A DNA stretch of 64,000 bases. Origin: Bradyrhizobium sp. ISRA430 (GTDB lineage Bacteria; Pseudomonadota; Alphaproteobacteria; Rhizobiales; Xanthobacteraceae). Of the stretch, positions 53,093 through 61,505 are shown one piece after another. The number at the start of each line of letters is the position of its first letter. Position 1 is the stretch's first letter. The stretch is taken from positions 744,001 to 808,000 of the forward strand of contig NZ_CP094516.1 of assembly GCF_029909975.1 (NCBI RefSeq). Reading direction: 5' to 3'. The position numbers and the translations under genes are program-made. The notes below the pieces were generated by a model. It was not told where the DNA came from. It made no database searches and was given only the letters and a program-made list of their open reading frames with translations.

Positions 53093-53899
53093 ATGGGGTT
53101 CGCGCTCGGTCCTCGCGCATCGTCCGCGGGCTACCGGCTCGCAGCCTTCGATCAGATTGGCTCGACCAATACCGAGGCGCTGGAACGCGCCCGCGCCGGC
53201 GAGCGCGGCCCGATCTGGTTCGTGACCTCCGAGCAGACGGCGGGACGCGGCCGGCGCCAGCGCGCCTGGATCGCGCCGCGCGGCAATCTGGCGGCCAGCA
53301 TCCTCGAGGTCATGGACGTCGCGCCTGCCGTGGCCGCGACGCTGGGCTTTGCGGCCGGGCTGGCGGAGGAGGCGGCGCTGGAGAAGGTCAGCGTTGAGGC
53401 CGCGCTGCGCCTTGGCCCGGACCGGCCCCGCTACGCCCTGAAATGGCCGAACGACGTACTCGCCGGCGGCAGGAAGCTCGTCGGCATTGGCCTTGAGGCC
53501 GAAGCCGTCGGCGACCGCCTCGCAGTGGTCGTCGGCATCGGCACCAACGTGGTTGCTGCGCCCGAGGGCACACCCACCCCGGCGGTGTCCCTGGCCGCGC
53601 TCGGCGTGCAGATCAGCGCTGAGGAACTGTTCGCCGCGCTGTCGGACGCCTGGGTGGAGTTCCGCGACATCTGGGACAATGGTCGCGGCTTTGCCGAGAT
53701 CCGCCGCCTTTGGCTGGAGCGCGCCGCCGGCCTCGGCGAGAAGGTCGCGATCCACACGGGAACGATGACGCTCGAAGGCGTCTTTGACACGATCGACGAT
53801 ACCGGCTGCCTGATCGTTCGCACCGCGGAGGGCCGGCGCGTGCCCGTGGCCGCGGGCGAGGTGTTCTTCGGCGCGGCCGCCTCCGTGGGAGCTGCCTGA
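53093..53899 (+). CDS. birA: Biotin--[acetyl-CoA-carboxylase] ligase
   Basis: The 268-residue ligase has STNTEALERA, the biotinyl-AMP loop TAGRGRRQRAW and KWPNDVLAGGRKLVGIGLE. It lacks the N-terminal DNA-binding domain of E. coli BirA, so it is a pure ligase and not a repressor. It attaches biotin to carboxylase carrier proteins. It is placed after nuoN and overlaps rnj by one base (TGATGG), an arrangement that in my experience recurs in Rhizobiales. Confidence 0.95.
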   Translation: MGFALGPRASSAGYRLAAFDQIGSTNTEALERARAGERGPIWFVTSEQTAGRGRRQRAWIAPRGNLAASILEVMDVAPAVAATLGFAAGLAEEAALEKVSVEAALRLGPDRPRYALKWPNDVLAGGRKLVGIGLEAEAVGDRLAVVVGIGTNVVAAPEGTPTPAVSLAALGVQISAEELFAALSDAWVEFRDIWDNGRGFAEIRRLWLERAAGLGEKVAIHTGTMTLEGVFDTIDDTGCLIVRTAEGRRVPVAAGEVFFGAAASVGAA

Positions 53900-55569
53900 T
53901 GGCGAGGCCCGACGAACTCGTATTTGCGCCGCTCGGCGGCGTCGGCGAGATCGGCATGAACCTGTCGATCTACGGGCTTGGCAACCGCCACCAGCGTGCC
54001 TGGCTCGCGATCGATCTCGGCGTGTCCTTCGGCGACGAGGAGCACCTGCCGGGCATCGACCTGATCATGCCTGACGTCAGCTTCCTGGAGAAGGAGCGCA
54101 AGAACCTGATGGGCCTGGTCCTGACCCATGCCCATGAGGACCATTTCGGCGCGATCATCGATCTCTGGCCGAAGCTGCAATGCCCGATCTACGCGACGCA
54201 GTTCAGCGCGGCGCTGTTCGAGGCCAAATGCGCGGCCGAGCGCAATCCGCCCAAAATCCCGGTGACCGTGGTGCCGTCCGGCGGCCGCGTCGACATCGGC
54301 CCATTCAACGTCGAGTTCATCCCAGTCGCGCACTCGATCCCGGAATCGCACGCGCTGGCGATCCACACCGAAGCCGGCACGGTGCTGCACACCGGCGACT
54401 GGAAGATCGACCCGACCCCGATCATCGGTCGCCCCACGGACGAGCGGCGGCTGCGCGAGCTGGGCGAAGAGGGGGTGCTTGCCCTGATCGGCGATTCCAC
54501 CAATGCGGTGCGCGACGGCCGCTCGCCCTCGGAAGCCGAGGTCGCCAAGACCATCATCGAGCTGGTCAAGGCCGCCAAGGGCCGCGTCGCCGTGACGACG
54601 TTCGCCTCCAACGTCGCGCGCATCAAGGCCGTGGCCGATGCGGCGAAGGCCGCCGACCGCGAGGTCGTCGTGGTCGGCCGCGCCATGGACCGTGTGGTGC
54701 AGGTCGCGCGCGAGACCGGCTATCTCGACGGCGTGCAGAATTTCCGCTCGCCGGAGGTCTACGGCCATCTCCCGCAGGACAAGGTGCTGGCGCTGTGCAC
54801 CGGCAGCCAGGGCGAACCCCGCGCGGCGCTGGCGCGTATCGCCAATGACGACCACCCCGAGATCACGCTCAACCGCGGCGACAGCGTGATCTTCTCCTCG
54901 CGCACCATTCCCGGCAACGAGAAGGCGGTCGGCTCGATCGTCAACAACCTGGTCCTGCAGGGCGTCGAAATCATCACCGATCGCGACCATCTGGTTCACG
55001 TCTCCGGCCATCCCCGTCGCGACGAGTTGCGTGACCTGATCGCCTGGACCAAGCCGAAGCTCCTGGTCCCCGTCCATGGCGAGGCCCTGCATCTGCACGA
55101 GCACGCCAAGCTCGCCCGCGCCGCCGGCGTGCCCCGCGTGCTGGTCTGCCGCAACGGCGATCTGGTGAAGCTCGGTCCCGGCGACCCCGGCATCGTCGGC
55201 GAGGTGCCGGCGGGGCGGCTCTACAAGGATGGGACGATCCTGGAGGACTCCAAGTCGCGTGCGGTGGTCGAGCGGCGCCGGATGGCGTTTTCCGGTTGCG
55301 CCTTCGTCGCCATCGCCATGACCGAGCAGGGCGAGCTTGCCGACGACCCCGAGGTTGATCTCGTCGGCATCCCCGAGAAGAATAAAGCGGGCGAGCTCTT
55401 CGACGACCTCGTCTTCGACGCCGTCGTGTCGACAATCGAAGGCCTGCCCAAGTCGCGCCGCCGCGATCCCGATGCTCTGGCTGAGTCGGTGCGGCGCGCG
55501 GTGCGGGCGGTGATCAACGAACACTGGGGCAAAAAGCCCCCCTGTCTGGTACATGTGCTGACAGTCTAA
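53899..55569 (+). CDS. rnj: Ribonuclease J
   Basis: The 556-residue metallo-beta-lactamase/beta-CASP nuclease has zinc-site motif LTHAHEDHFGAI, later His ligands in LHTGDWKID and GDSTNA, and the beta-CASP and C-terminal domains (VHVSGHPRRDEL). It processes and degrades mRNA with endo- and 5'-3' exonuclease activity, and matures rRNA in alphaproteobacteria. Start ATG at 53899 overlaps the birA stop. Confidence 0.95.
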   Translation: MARPDELVFAPLGGVGEIGMNLSIYGLGNRHQRAWLAIDLGVSFGDEEHLPGIDLIMPDVSFLEKERKNLMGLVLTHAHEDHFGAIIDLWPKLQCPIYATQFSAALFEAKCAAERNPPKIPVTVVPSGGRVDIGPFNVEFIPVAHSIPESHALAIHTEAGTVLHTGDWKIDPTPIIGRPTDERRLRELGEEGVLALIGDSTNAVRDGRSPSEAEVAKTIIELVKAAKGRVAVTTFASNVARIKAVADAAKAADREVVVVGRAMDRVVQVARETGYLDGVQNFRSPEVYGHLPQDKVLALCTGSQGEPRAALARIANDDHPEITLNRGDSVIFSSRTIPGNEKAVGSIVNNLVLQGVEIITDRDHLVHVSGHPRRDELRDLIAWTKPKLLVPVHGEALHLHEHAKLARAAGVPRVLVCRNGDLVKLGPGDPGIVGEVPAGRLYKDGTILEDSKSRAVVERRRMAFSGCAFVAIAMTEQGELADDPEVDLVGIPEKNKAGELFDDLVFDAVVSTIEGLPKSRRRDPDALAESVRRAVRAVINEHWGKKPPCLVHVLTV

Positions 55570-55573
55570 TTTA

Positions 55574-55620
55574 AGCATGATCCTTTCGGAAAACCGCTTC
55601 ATACTTTTCCGGATCATGCT
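55574..55620. repeat. Palindromic dispersed repeat between rnj and mce
   Basis: AGCATGATCC and CGGAAAA are mirrored by TTTTCCG and GATCATGCT, giving an imperfect stem with a loop of about 12 bases. I recognise this sequence type (AGCATGATCC...GGAAAA) as a high-copy palindromic element of Bradyrhizobium and other Rhizobiales. Copy number is not visible from one window. Confidence 0.65.
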
Positions 55621-55635
55621 CGAAGGGAGAGAACC

Positions 55636-56040
55636 ATGCTGGGCCGGCTCAACCATGTCGCGATCGCGACCAAGGATGCCGCCAAGGCGGCCAAGATCTA
55701 CGGCGCGGCGTTCGGAGCGCGGATCTCGGAGGCCGTCGCCTTGCCCGAGCATGGCGTGACCACCGTTTTCGTGACGTTGCCCAACACCAAGATCGAGTTT
55801 ATCGAGCCCTATGGCGAGGCTTCGCCGATCGCAAAGTTCCTCGAGCGCAATGCCGACGGCGGCATCCACCACGTCTGCTACGAGGTCGTCGACATCATTG
55901 CCTCGCGCGATTTGCTGGTGAAGGAGGGCGCGCGGGTACTCGGCGACGGCGTGCCGAAAATCGGCGCCCACGGCAAGCCGGTGCTATTCCTGCACCCGAA
56001 GGATTTTTCCGGGGCGCTCGTCGAGATCGAGCAGGCATAA
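55636..56040 (+). CDS. mce: Methylmalonyl-CoA epimerase
   Basis: The 134-residue vicinal-oxygen-chelate protein has the family start LGRLNHVAIATKDAAKAAKI, the second metal/active segment GGIHHVCYEV and terminal FSGALVEIEQ. It interconverts (2R)- and (2S)-methylmalonyl-CoA in the propionyl-CoA pathway. The ATG has GGGAGAG before it. It probably shares a transcript with the genes before and after. Confidence 0.93.
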   Translation: MLGRLNHVAIATKDAAKAAKIYGAAFGARISEAVALPEHGVTTVFVTLPNTKIEFIEPYGEASPIAKFLERNADGGIHHVCYEVVDIIASRDLLVKEGARVLGDGVPKIGAHGKPVLFLHPKDFSGALVEIEQA

Positions 56041-56050
56041 AGGCCGGGCC

Positions 56051-56326
56051 ATGGCCTACCAGATATCAACCGCGCTCGCGATCTACTTTGTCATCTGGTG
56101 GATCGCGCTGTTCTTGACGCTGCCCTTCGGCGTGCGCAGCCAGCATGAGGACGGCGGTGGCGCTCCCGGCACCGATCCCGGGGCGCCGATCCTGGCGCGG
56201 ATGGGGCGCAAGCTGATCTGGACCACGATCATCTCCGCCGTTGTATTCGCGATCGGCATGGCCGCCTACCACGCCGGATATTTGTCGATCGAGCGATTGT
56301 CGAAATTGATGGGAACGCCGTTCTAG
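56051..56326 (+). CDS. DUF1467-family membrane protein
   Basis: The 91-residue two-span membrane protein has IYFVIWWIALFLTLPFGVRS, the signature of a conserved alphaproteobacterial family (DUF1467) regularly found beside mce. Ten bases separate them. Function is unknown. Confidence 0.88.
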   Translation: MAYQISTALAIYFVIWWIALFLTLPFGVRSQHEDGGGAPGTDPGAPILARMGRKLIWTTIISAVVFAIGMAAYHAGYLSIERLSKLMGTPF

Positions 56327-56360
56327 AATTTCCTTGAAGCGGCGCTGATTGGGGGGACAA

Positions 56361-56708
56361 ATGGCTTTTCAGCGGATCGTCATTGCGCTTCTGGTGCTGA
56401 TCGTCGCAGGGCTCGGTGCTATCGGCTATGTCGAGTGGAAGACGGCCGTGCAGACCCGGACGTTGAAGGCGTTCGTCGAGGGCTACGTCTTCAACGAGGC
56501 GGTCATGGCTTGCGAGCGGGCGCAGAGCTCGACGCCGTTCAAATGGAACGGGGGCAAGAGCACCTCGGTCATCGGGCTGAACTCGGTCAAAACGGACAAA
56601 TACAACGTCAGTGCCAGCTACACGCTGGTGGCGGACAGCGTCTATTGCGATTACGATCCGATCAAAAGAAAGGCCGAGATCGGCTCGAGCTTCCTGGAGC
56701 GGGAGTAA
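56361..56708 (+). CDS. Small membrane-anchored protein of unknown function
   Basis: A 115-residue protein with one N-terminal membrane anchor (IVIALLVLIVAGLGAIGYVE) and an exported polar domain with two Cys (AVMACERAQ and SVYCDYDPIK) that could form a disulfide. Start ATG at 56361, with GGGGGG at a good distance upstream. It may be co-transcribed with the preceding genes. No family recognised. Confidence 0.73.
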   Translation: MAFQRIVIALLVLIVAGLGAIGYVEWKTAVQTRTLKAFVEGYVFNEAVMACERAQSSTPFKWNGGKSTSVIGLNSVKTDKYNVSASYTLVADSVYCDYDPIKRKAEIGSSFLERE

Positions 56709-56743
56709 CGATCCGGCCATGACAAGCATGGGATGGGATCGTC

Positions 56744-58036
56744 ATGACCGAGCAGCGGGCAGGGGGCTATCGGATTCTGCATGAGGCGGCCTTGCGGGAT
56801 TATCTCGCAGGCCTGCCGGACCTGGCCGCGGCCCTCGGCGGCCAGCCGGCTTCCTGGTCGATTCTTGAGGTCGGCGACGGCAATCTTAACCTCGTCTTCA
56901 TCGTGAAGGGCACGCGCGGCGGCATCGCCGTGAAGCAGGCGCTGCCTTACGTCCGCCTCGTCGGCGAGAGCTGGCCGCTGCCGCTGTCGCGGGCCCATTA
57001 CGAATATCTGGCGCTGTCGCGGCAGGCCCAGCTCGCACCAGGCCTCGTGCCGGCATTGCTGCATCACAACGAGGCGCTGGCGCTGACGGTGATGGAGCTG
57101 TTGGAGCCCCACATCATCATGCGCAAGGGGCTGGTCGTGGCAACGCAATATCTACGCTTCGCCAGTGACATCACCACCTTCATGGCGCGGACGCTGTTCT
57201 TCAGCTCCGACCTCGCGCTCCCGGCCGCGGACAAGAAGGAGGGCATCGCCGCCTTCGCCGGCAATCACGCGCTGTGCAAGATCACTGAGGACTTGATCTT
57301 CACCGATCCCTATCGCGTCGCCGAGCAGAACCGCTGGACCACGCCTTACCTTGATTCCACGGCGGCGAGCCTGCGCGAGGACATGGACCTGCATGTCGCG
57401 ATCTCGCGGCTGAAGCTGAAGTTCATGGCGAGCCCGGAGGCGCTGATCCATGGCGACCTCCACACCGGCTCGATCATGGTGACGGACCGCGAGACGCGGG
57501 TGATCGATCCCGAATTCGCGTTCTACGGTCCGATGGGGTTCGACGTCGGCGCCGTGCTCGCCAATCTGCTGATGGCCTATTTCGCTTCCGCCGGCCACGA
57601 GCGTACGCCGGGTGAACGGCGCGCCTTCGAGGGCTGGATACTCGAGACGGTTGAGCAGGTCTGGAGTGAGTTCGCGCGCAAATTCCTCGACCTGTGGCGG
57701 ACCGAGGCCGCTGGCGATGCCTATCCCGCTTCGCTCTTTGCCGGCGAAAGGGGCGCCGCGTGCCTGGAGATCGAGCGGCAAGCCTACATGCAGCGTCTTT
57801 TCGCCGACACGGTCGGCTTTGCCGCCGCAAAGACCATCCGCCGCATCTTCGGCCTCGCCCATAACATCGATTTCGAGCTGATCGAGGATCCACGCAAGCG
57901 GGCGATCAGCGAAGCCCGAGCCGTGCGCCTCGCGCGGGCGATGATGGTGGAAACAGGATCATTTCCGACGATCGCGGACATCACCGGCGCAGCGCGAAAA
58001 CTGCGCGACTGGCAGCCGGAATTCGCGAACGGCTAG
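56744..58036 (+). CDS. mtnK: S-methyl-5-thioribose kinase
   Basis: The 430-residue choline/aminoglycoside-kinase-like protein has ATP-site region GDGNLNLVFIVKG, catalytic loop ALIHGDLHTGSIMVT and metal-binding RVIDPEFAFYGPMGFDVG. It phosphorylates methylthioribose in methionine salvage. The partner isomerase gene mtnA, often adjacent, is not in this window on either side. Confidence 0.92.
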   Translation: MTEQRAGGYRILHEAALRDYLAGLPDLAAALGGQPASWSILEVGDGNLNLVFIVKGTRGGIAVKQALPYVRLVGESWPLPLSRAHYEYLALSRQAQLAPGLVPALLHHNEALALTVMELLEPHIIMRKGLVVATQYLRFASDITTFMARTLFFSSDLALPAADKKEGIAAFAGNHALCKITEDLIFTDPYRVAEQNRWTTPYLDSTAASLREDMDLHVAISRLKLKFMASPEALIHGDLHTGSIMVTDRETRVIDPEFAFYGPMGFDVGAVLANLLMAYFASAGHERTPGERRAFEGWILETVEQVWSEFARKFLDLWRTEAAGDAYPASLFAGERGAACLEIERQAYMQRLFADTVGFAAAKTIRRIFGLAHNIDFELIEDPRKRAISEARAVRLARAMMVETGSFPTIADITGAARKLRDWQPEFANG

Positions 58037-58292
58037 GCCGTGTACTCGTAAATCGGCGGCTTGGCTCAGGCACGTCTGGTGCGCGCGGGCACCATCGGGG
58101 GTGTCGAACCCTGCTATGCGATTCGAATTGTGCGGCGCTGCATTCGGCTAATTTTGTGAACCACATCACACGTCCGACCGGCGATCGAATGTAACCTTCT
58201 GCCGAAGGGCACAGGCTGAATTCGATCGACAACGCTAGCGCACGGGGTGCATCAACGGCAGCCTCGGCGGTCCGTCCATGATGGAGAGTGGC
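58037..58292. other. Intergenic region before the peroxidase operon
   Basis: About 256 bases without a supported gene. It contains the Crp-type palindrome (58155-58170) and the likely promoter of the peroxidase operon. Confidence 0.6.
58155..58170. promoter_or_regulatory. Perfect Crp-type operator TGTGA-N6-TCACA
   Basis: TGTGA ACCACA TCACA matches both consensus half-sites of Crp-family regulators without a mismatch. It is distinct from the Fnr/FixK box (TTGAT-N4-ATCAA). It lies about 120-135 bases upstream of the catalase-like gene start. Regulation by a cAMP receptor is inferred. Confidence 0.6.
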
Positions 58293-59324
58293 ATGGTCGA
58301 TGATGCATCAGTAGCAAAGCAACTCGTCGAAGCCATCATTGCCAATTTGCCGGCTCCCGTCCCCGGGAGGAGGCCGGTTCACACGATCGGTGTGGGCGTG
58401 AGGGGCAAATTCGTGGCGTCGGATGCGGCGCGCACCTATTGCATCGCAGAGCACTTCAACGGACAGCCCGTCGACGTGTCGGTGAGATTCTCCAACGGAT
58501 TGGGAGGGCCGGAGCAGCATGATGGGTGGTCCGATGTTCGGGGAATGGCGACCCGCTTCCATCTTTCGGACGGAACGGGAAGCGATCTGATCGCCACGAC
58601 GCTCGGCGAATTCTTTGTCCGCAACGTCGAGGACTTTTTCGAGTTCGCCAAGGTCGCGAAGCTCGAGACGTATCGAAGACGACGCTGGTGGCTGAAGCTT
58701 TGGGACATCCTGCAGCTCAAGGTGCCTCCTCGCAACCCTTACCCGAACGAAACCAGGAGTGTCGATGCGGGAGCACTCCGTTACGCCAATCGGCACCGGT
58801 TCGCTCAGTTGGGAGTATTCCAGATCGGTCTGATCGGCGCACCGGTGAGCTATGCCCGCGCGAGCTATCATGCCGTCCACACCTTCATGGTGACGGCCCC
58901 CGATGGAGTTCGCCGCCCGGTTCGCTTTTCCTGGCAGCCGGTCGCAGGCGTTCGCAACACAGATCCCACGGCCGTGCCGCGCGACAAATATCTGTTCGAG
59001 GAGCTCAAGAAACGCCTGCAGCGATGGCCGGCCCGATTCCTGCTGATGATGACGATCGGCGAAGCGGGCGATGCGCTCGACGATCCCACAAAGCCCTGGC
59101 CGGGGACGCGAATCCGGGTGGTCATGGGTACCCTTACGCTCACCGAGGTCCCCGCGGATCAGGAAGCGGCAGGCGAACGCATCAGTTTCAATCCCTGCCG
59201 TCTCGCGCCCGGCATCGAAGTCTCCGGGGATCCCATCCTCGAGGCCCGCCTGGGCGCCTATGAAGTCTCGCGTAAAATGCGCGGCGGGTGTCCCTTCAGG
59301 TGGAGATCGGACGATGCCCAGTGA
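58293..59324 (+). CDS. Catalase-related heme peroxidase (SrpA-like)
   Basis: The 343-residue protein belongs to the small catalase-like peroxidases. Distal His in GRRPVHTIGVGVRGKF (His30 with this start), core VDVSVRFSNGLGGPEQHDGW, and proximal Tyr in EARLGAYEVSRKMR (RxxxY, about Arg319/Tyr323). It is shorter than monofunctional catalases, which often means peroxidase rather than catalase activity. The ATG at 58293 is preceded by GGAGAG; an ATG at 58278 would add five residues. It overlaps the next gene by 11 bases. Confidence 0.83.
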   Translation: MVDDASVAKQLVEAIIANLPAPVPGRRPVHTIGVGVRGKFVASDAARTYCIAEHFNGQPVDVSVRFSNGLGGPEQHDGWSDVRGMATRFHLSDGTGSDLIATTLGEFFVRNVEDFFEFAKVAKLETYRRRRWWLKLWDILQLKVPPRNPYPNETRSVDAGALRYANRHRFAQLGVFQIGLIGAPVSYARASYHAVHTFMVTAPDGVRRPVRFSWQPVAGVRNTDPTAVPRDKYLFEELKKRLQRWPARFLLMMTIGEAGDALDDPTKPWPGTRIRVVMGTLTLTEVPADQEAAGERISFNPCRLAPGIEVSGDPILEARLGAYEVSRKMRGGCPFRWRSDDAQ

Positions 59325-60033
59325 CGAAGGTTTGCTCGATCGTTTTGTGGACTGGTTGCCCACGACCCTCGTGTTCAAGCGCATGGCGTCATGGACCCTG
59401 GTGCCTTTCTGGGCGCGACGGACACCGGTGAAGCCTTTGCCCGGTGGTCCCCACCCGTCGTTCCAGTCCGGTGACGGTGTTCAGTGCATGATGAATCTGA
59501 TCATGCCGCTCAAGATCAAGTCGCCGATCGGACGAGCGGAAGCCGCGCTGGCGATCGCGCAAAACAAGGATGCGATATATGCCGGATTGAACAATGTCGG
59601 CACGGTGCACTTCGCGCGCTTCGTCATCGTCGGCGATAATATTTGCATGTTCTCCGTCTATGACGGGGATTTCACCAACTACATTCGTGACTTTATCGCC
59701 ACGATCGGCAGCGTGTTCAACGCCGTGGTCGAGCTCGTCGAAGGCGGGGAGGAGGTGCTCCCTTGCGAGGAGAATGTCGAGGCATTCATCCAATGGGTGC
59801 ATGAGCGCGACCTGTACCAGGTGCCGGACACCGCCACCGATTTCCTGAGAGACCAGGAAGCCTTGAATGGAGACAGGGCCGTATCACCCGTCCAAGACGA
59901 TCTGACCCTGCTTCCGCGCAAACTGGTGCTGCAGCTTCGCGCCAATGCGAACGTTTCGCTCGGCAGCGGCTACCGGGCCTATCCCGGGTTTTCGGTGGCT
60001 CAGGTCCGCAAACAACTGGGGCTAGGCTGGTGA
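59314..60033 (+). CDS. Unknown protein linking the two peroxidase genes
   Basis: The 239-residue protein is cytoplasmic by appearance (no signal). A conserved-looking core, NVGTVHFARFVIVGDNICMF (about 94-113) followed by SVYDGDFTNYIRDFIATIGS (114-133), resembles the beta-alpha units of dimeric alpha/beta-barrel heme and oxidoreductase proteins related to DyP, but family membership is not proven. It overlaps the catalase-like gene by 11 bases and the DyP start by four, so it is tightly coupled to both. It may be a partner, chaperone or a third oxidative enzyme. Confidence 0.75.
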   Translation: MPSDEGLLDRFVDWLPTTLVFKRMASWTLVPFWARRTPVKPLPGGPHPSFQSGDGVQCMMNLIMPLKIKSPIGRAEAALAIAQNKDAIYAGLNNVGTVHFARFVIVGDNICMFSVYDGDFTNYIRDFIATIGSVFNAVVELVEGGEEVLPCEENVEAFIQWVHERDLYQVPDTATDFLRDQEALNGDRAVSPVQDDLTLLPRKLVLQLRANANVSLGSGYRAYPGFSVAQVRKQLGLGW

Positions 60034-61451
60034 GTACTATGTTCGACCTCGCTGATCTGCAGGGCAACATCTTGCGTGGCTACACCAAGAAGCCGTGCGT
60101 GCGTTACCTCATTCTTGAAGTCGCCGATCGCATCGCGGCCCGGCGCTGGCTCGCCGCCTCCATATCCGGCCGTGATCACGGCGTTCCGCAGATCACGACC
60201 GGGAATTGGGGGGCAAACAAGCCGGAAACCTGTTTCAACATTGGCCTGACCTACGAGGGACTGCGTGCCCTCGGTACGCCGAGTTCTTCGCTTGAAATGT
60301 TCCCCAACGAATTCATAGAGGGCATGACCGCCCGCGCCTTGAAGCTCGGGGATATCGGGCCGAGCGCGCCGGAAACCTGGCCATCGCCCTTCGATGAGCC
60401 CAGCCGGATCCATCTCATCGCAACGATCTACGCGGACGATGTCAGGCAACTGGACCAAGTCCAGCAGCACGCGCTCGACCGAAACGCCCTGACGCTGCTC
60501 GGTACACGCGAGGGCCGCAATTTCCGAGACGACTACGTTCACTTCGGTTATCGCGACAACATCATGCAACCGAGGTTCGAGAGGGTTCACGACCGGCAGC
60601 GCCATGCCGACGGACAACCCAGGGCGCCGCTCGGCACCGTGTTGCTGGGACATCCGACCAACCTGGAAGGTTTGATGTGGCGGGTTCCTCAACCCGCGGC
60701 GTTGGGACACAACGGCACGTTCAACGCCTTTCGCGTGCTGAAGCAGGACGTGGTGGGCTTCGAGGCGTATCTCGATCAGGCCGCATCCGAGTTGCTCGAG
60801 CACCCGCAAGTCGACGAGTTGCTGCCGCCCGGCGCTGAAACGAAAATTGCCCAGGTCATGTCAGTCGCAGGCCGTCATGGTGCCTTGCGCGAGATCGTCG
60901 CCGCCAACCTCTGCGGCCGATGGCGCGATGGCACGCCGCTGGCGCTGTCGCCAGACGCACCTGATCCCAGCGTGAGTCAGTCGAATTTTGACTATGACGG
61001 TGAGTCCCGCTGCCCCTATGGCGCCCATATCCGCCGGTGCAATCCGCGGGGCGGGCAGATCGTGCAGCGCGTAGCGAACAACAGTCGGCGCCTTGTGCGG
61101 CGTGGCATGCCCTATGGACCAGCCTATGATCCGGCGAAGCGTGATCGGGACAAGCCCGAGCCGGAACGGGGCCTGCTCGGAAACTTCATAGGAGCCAGCC
61201 TCGGCGCCCAGTTCGAGGCCATGTCCTGCGACTGGCTGAACCTTGGCCTGCAGGATCCGCGCATCACCGGCTCCAACGATCCGATCGTAGGCGCCAACGA
61301 TCCCAAGACGAGCTGGTTCGACTTGCCGCTCAAATCCGGCCGCGCGATCCGGCTGCGGGGATTGCCCCGATTGGTCTGGACGCGGGGCGGCGCCTATACA
61401 TTCCTGCCGAGCCTCTCGGCGATCCGTTATCTGGGATCGCTGACGACGTGA
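60030..61451 (+). CDS. DyP-type heme peroxidase
   Basis: The 473-residue protein has the DyP start DLADLQGNILRGYTK, the region HFGYRDNIMQPRF (173-177 reads GYRDN instead of the signature GxxDG; Asp176 kept), the proximal heme His333 in CPYGAHIRRCNPR and distal Arg in LVRRGMPYGPAYD. There is no signal peptide, so it is cytoplasmic or uses a partner for encapsulation. GTG start at 60030 overlaps the preceding stop; an ATG at 60039 is an alternative. It reduces H2O2 with dyes or aromatic donors in known members; its true donor is unknown. Confidence 0.86.
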   Translation: MSTMFDLADLQGNILRGYTKKPCVRYLILEVADRIAARRWLAASISGRDHGVPQITTGNWGANKPETCFNIGLTYEGLRALGTPSSSLEMFPNEFIEGMTARALKLGDIGPSAPETWPSPFDEPSRIHLIATIYADDVRQLDQVQQHALDRNALTLLGTREGRNFRDDYVHFGYRDNIMQPRFERVHDRQRHADGQPRAPLGTVLLGHPTNLEGLMWRVPQPAALGHNGTFNAFRVLKQDVVGFEAYLDQAASELLEHPQVDELLPPGAETKIAQVMSVAGRHGALREIVAANLCGRWRDGTPLALSPDAPDPSVSQSNFDYDGESRCPYGAHIRRCNPRGGQIVQRVANNSRRLVRRGMPYGPAYDPAKRDRDKPEPERGLLGNFIGASLGAQFEAMSCDWLNLGLQDPRITGSNDPIVGANDPKTSWFDLPLKSGRAIRLRGLPRLVWTRGGAYTFLPSLSAIRYLGSLTT

Positions 61452-61505
61452 CTCCAACGTCCGTTCACTCCCGAGGCGCGGACATGTCTGGTCGACCTTG
61501 ATTCA

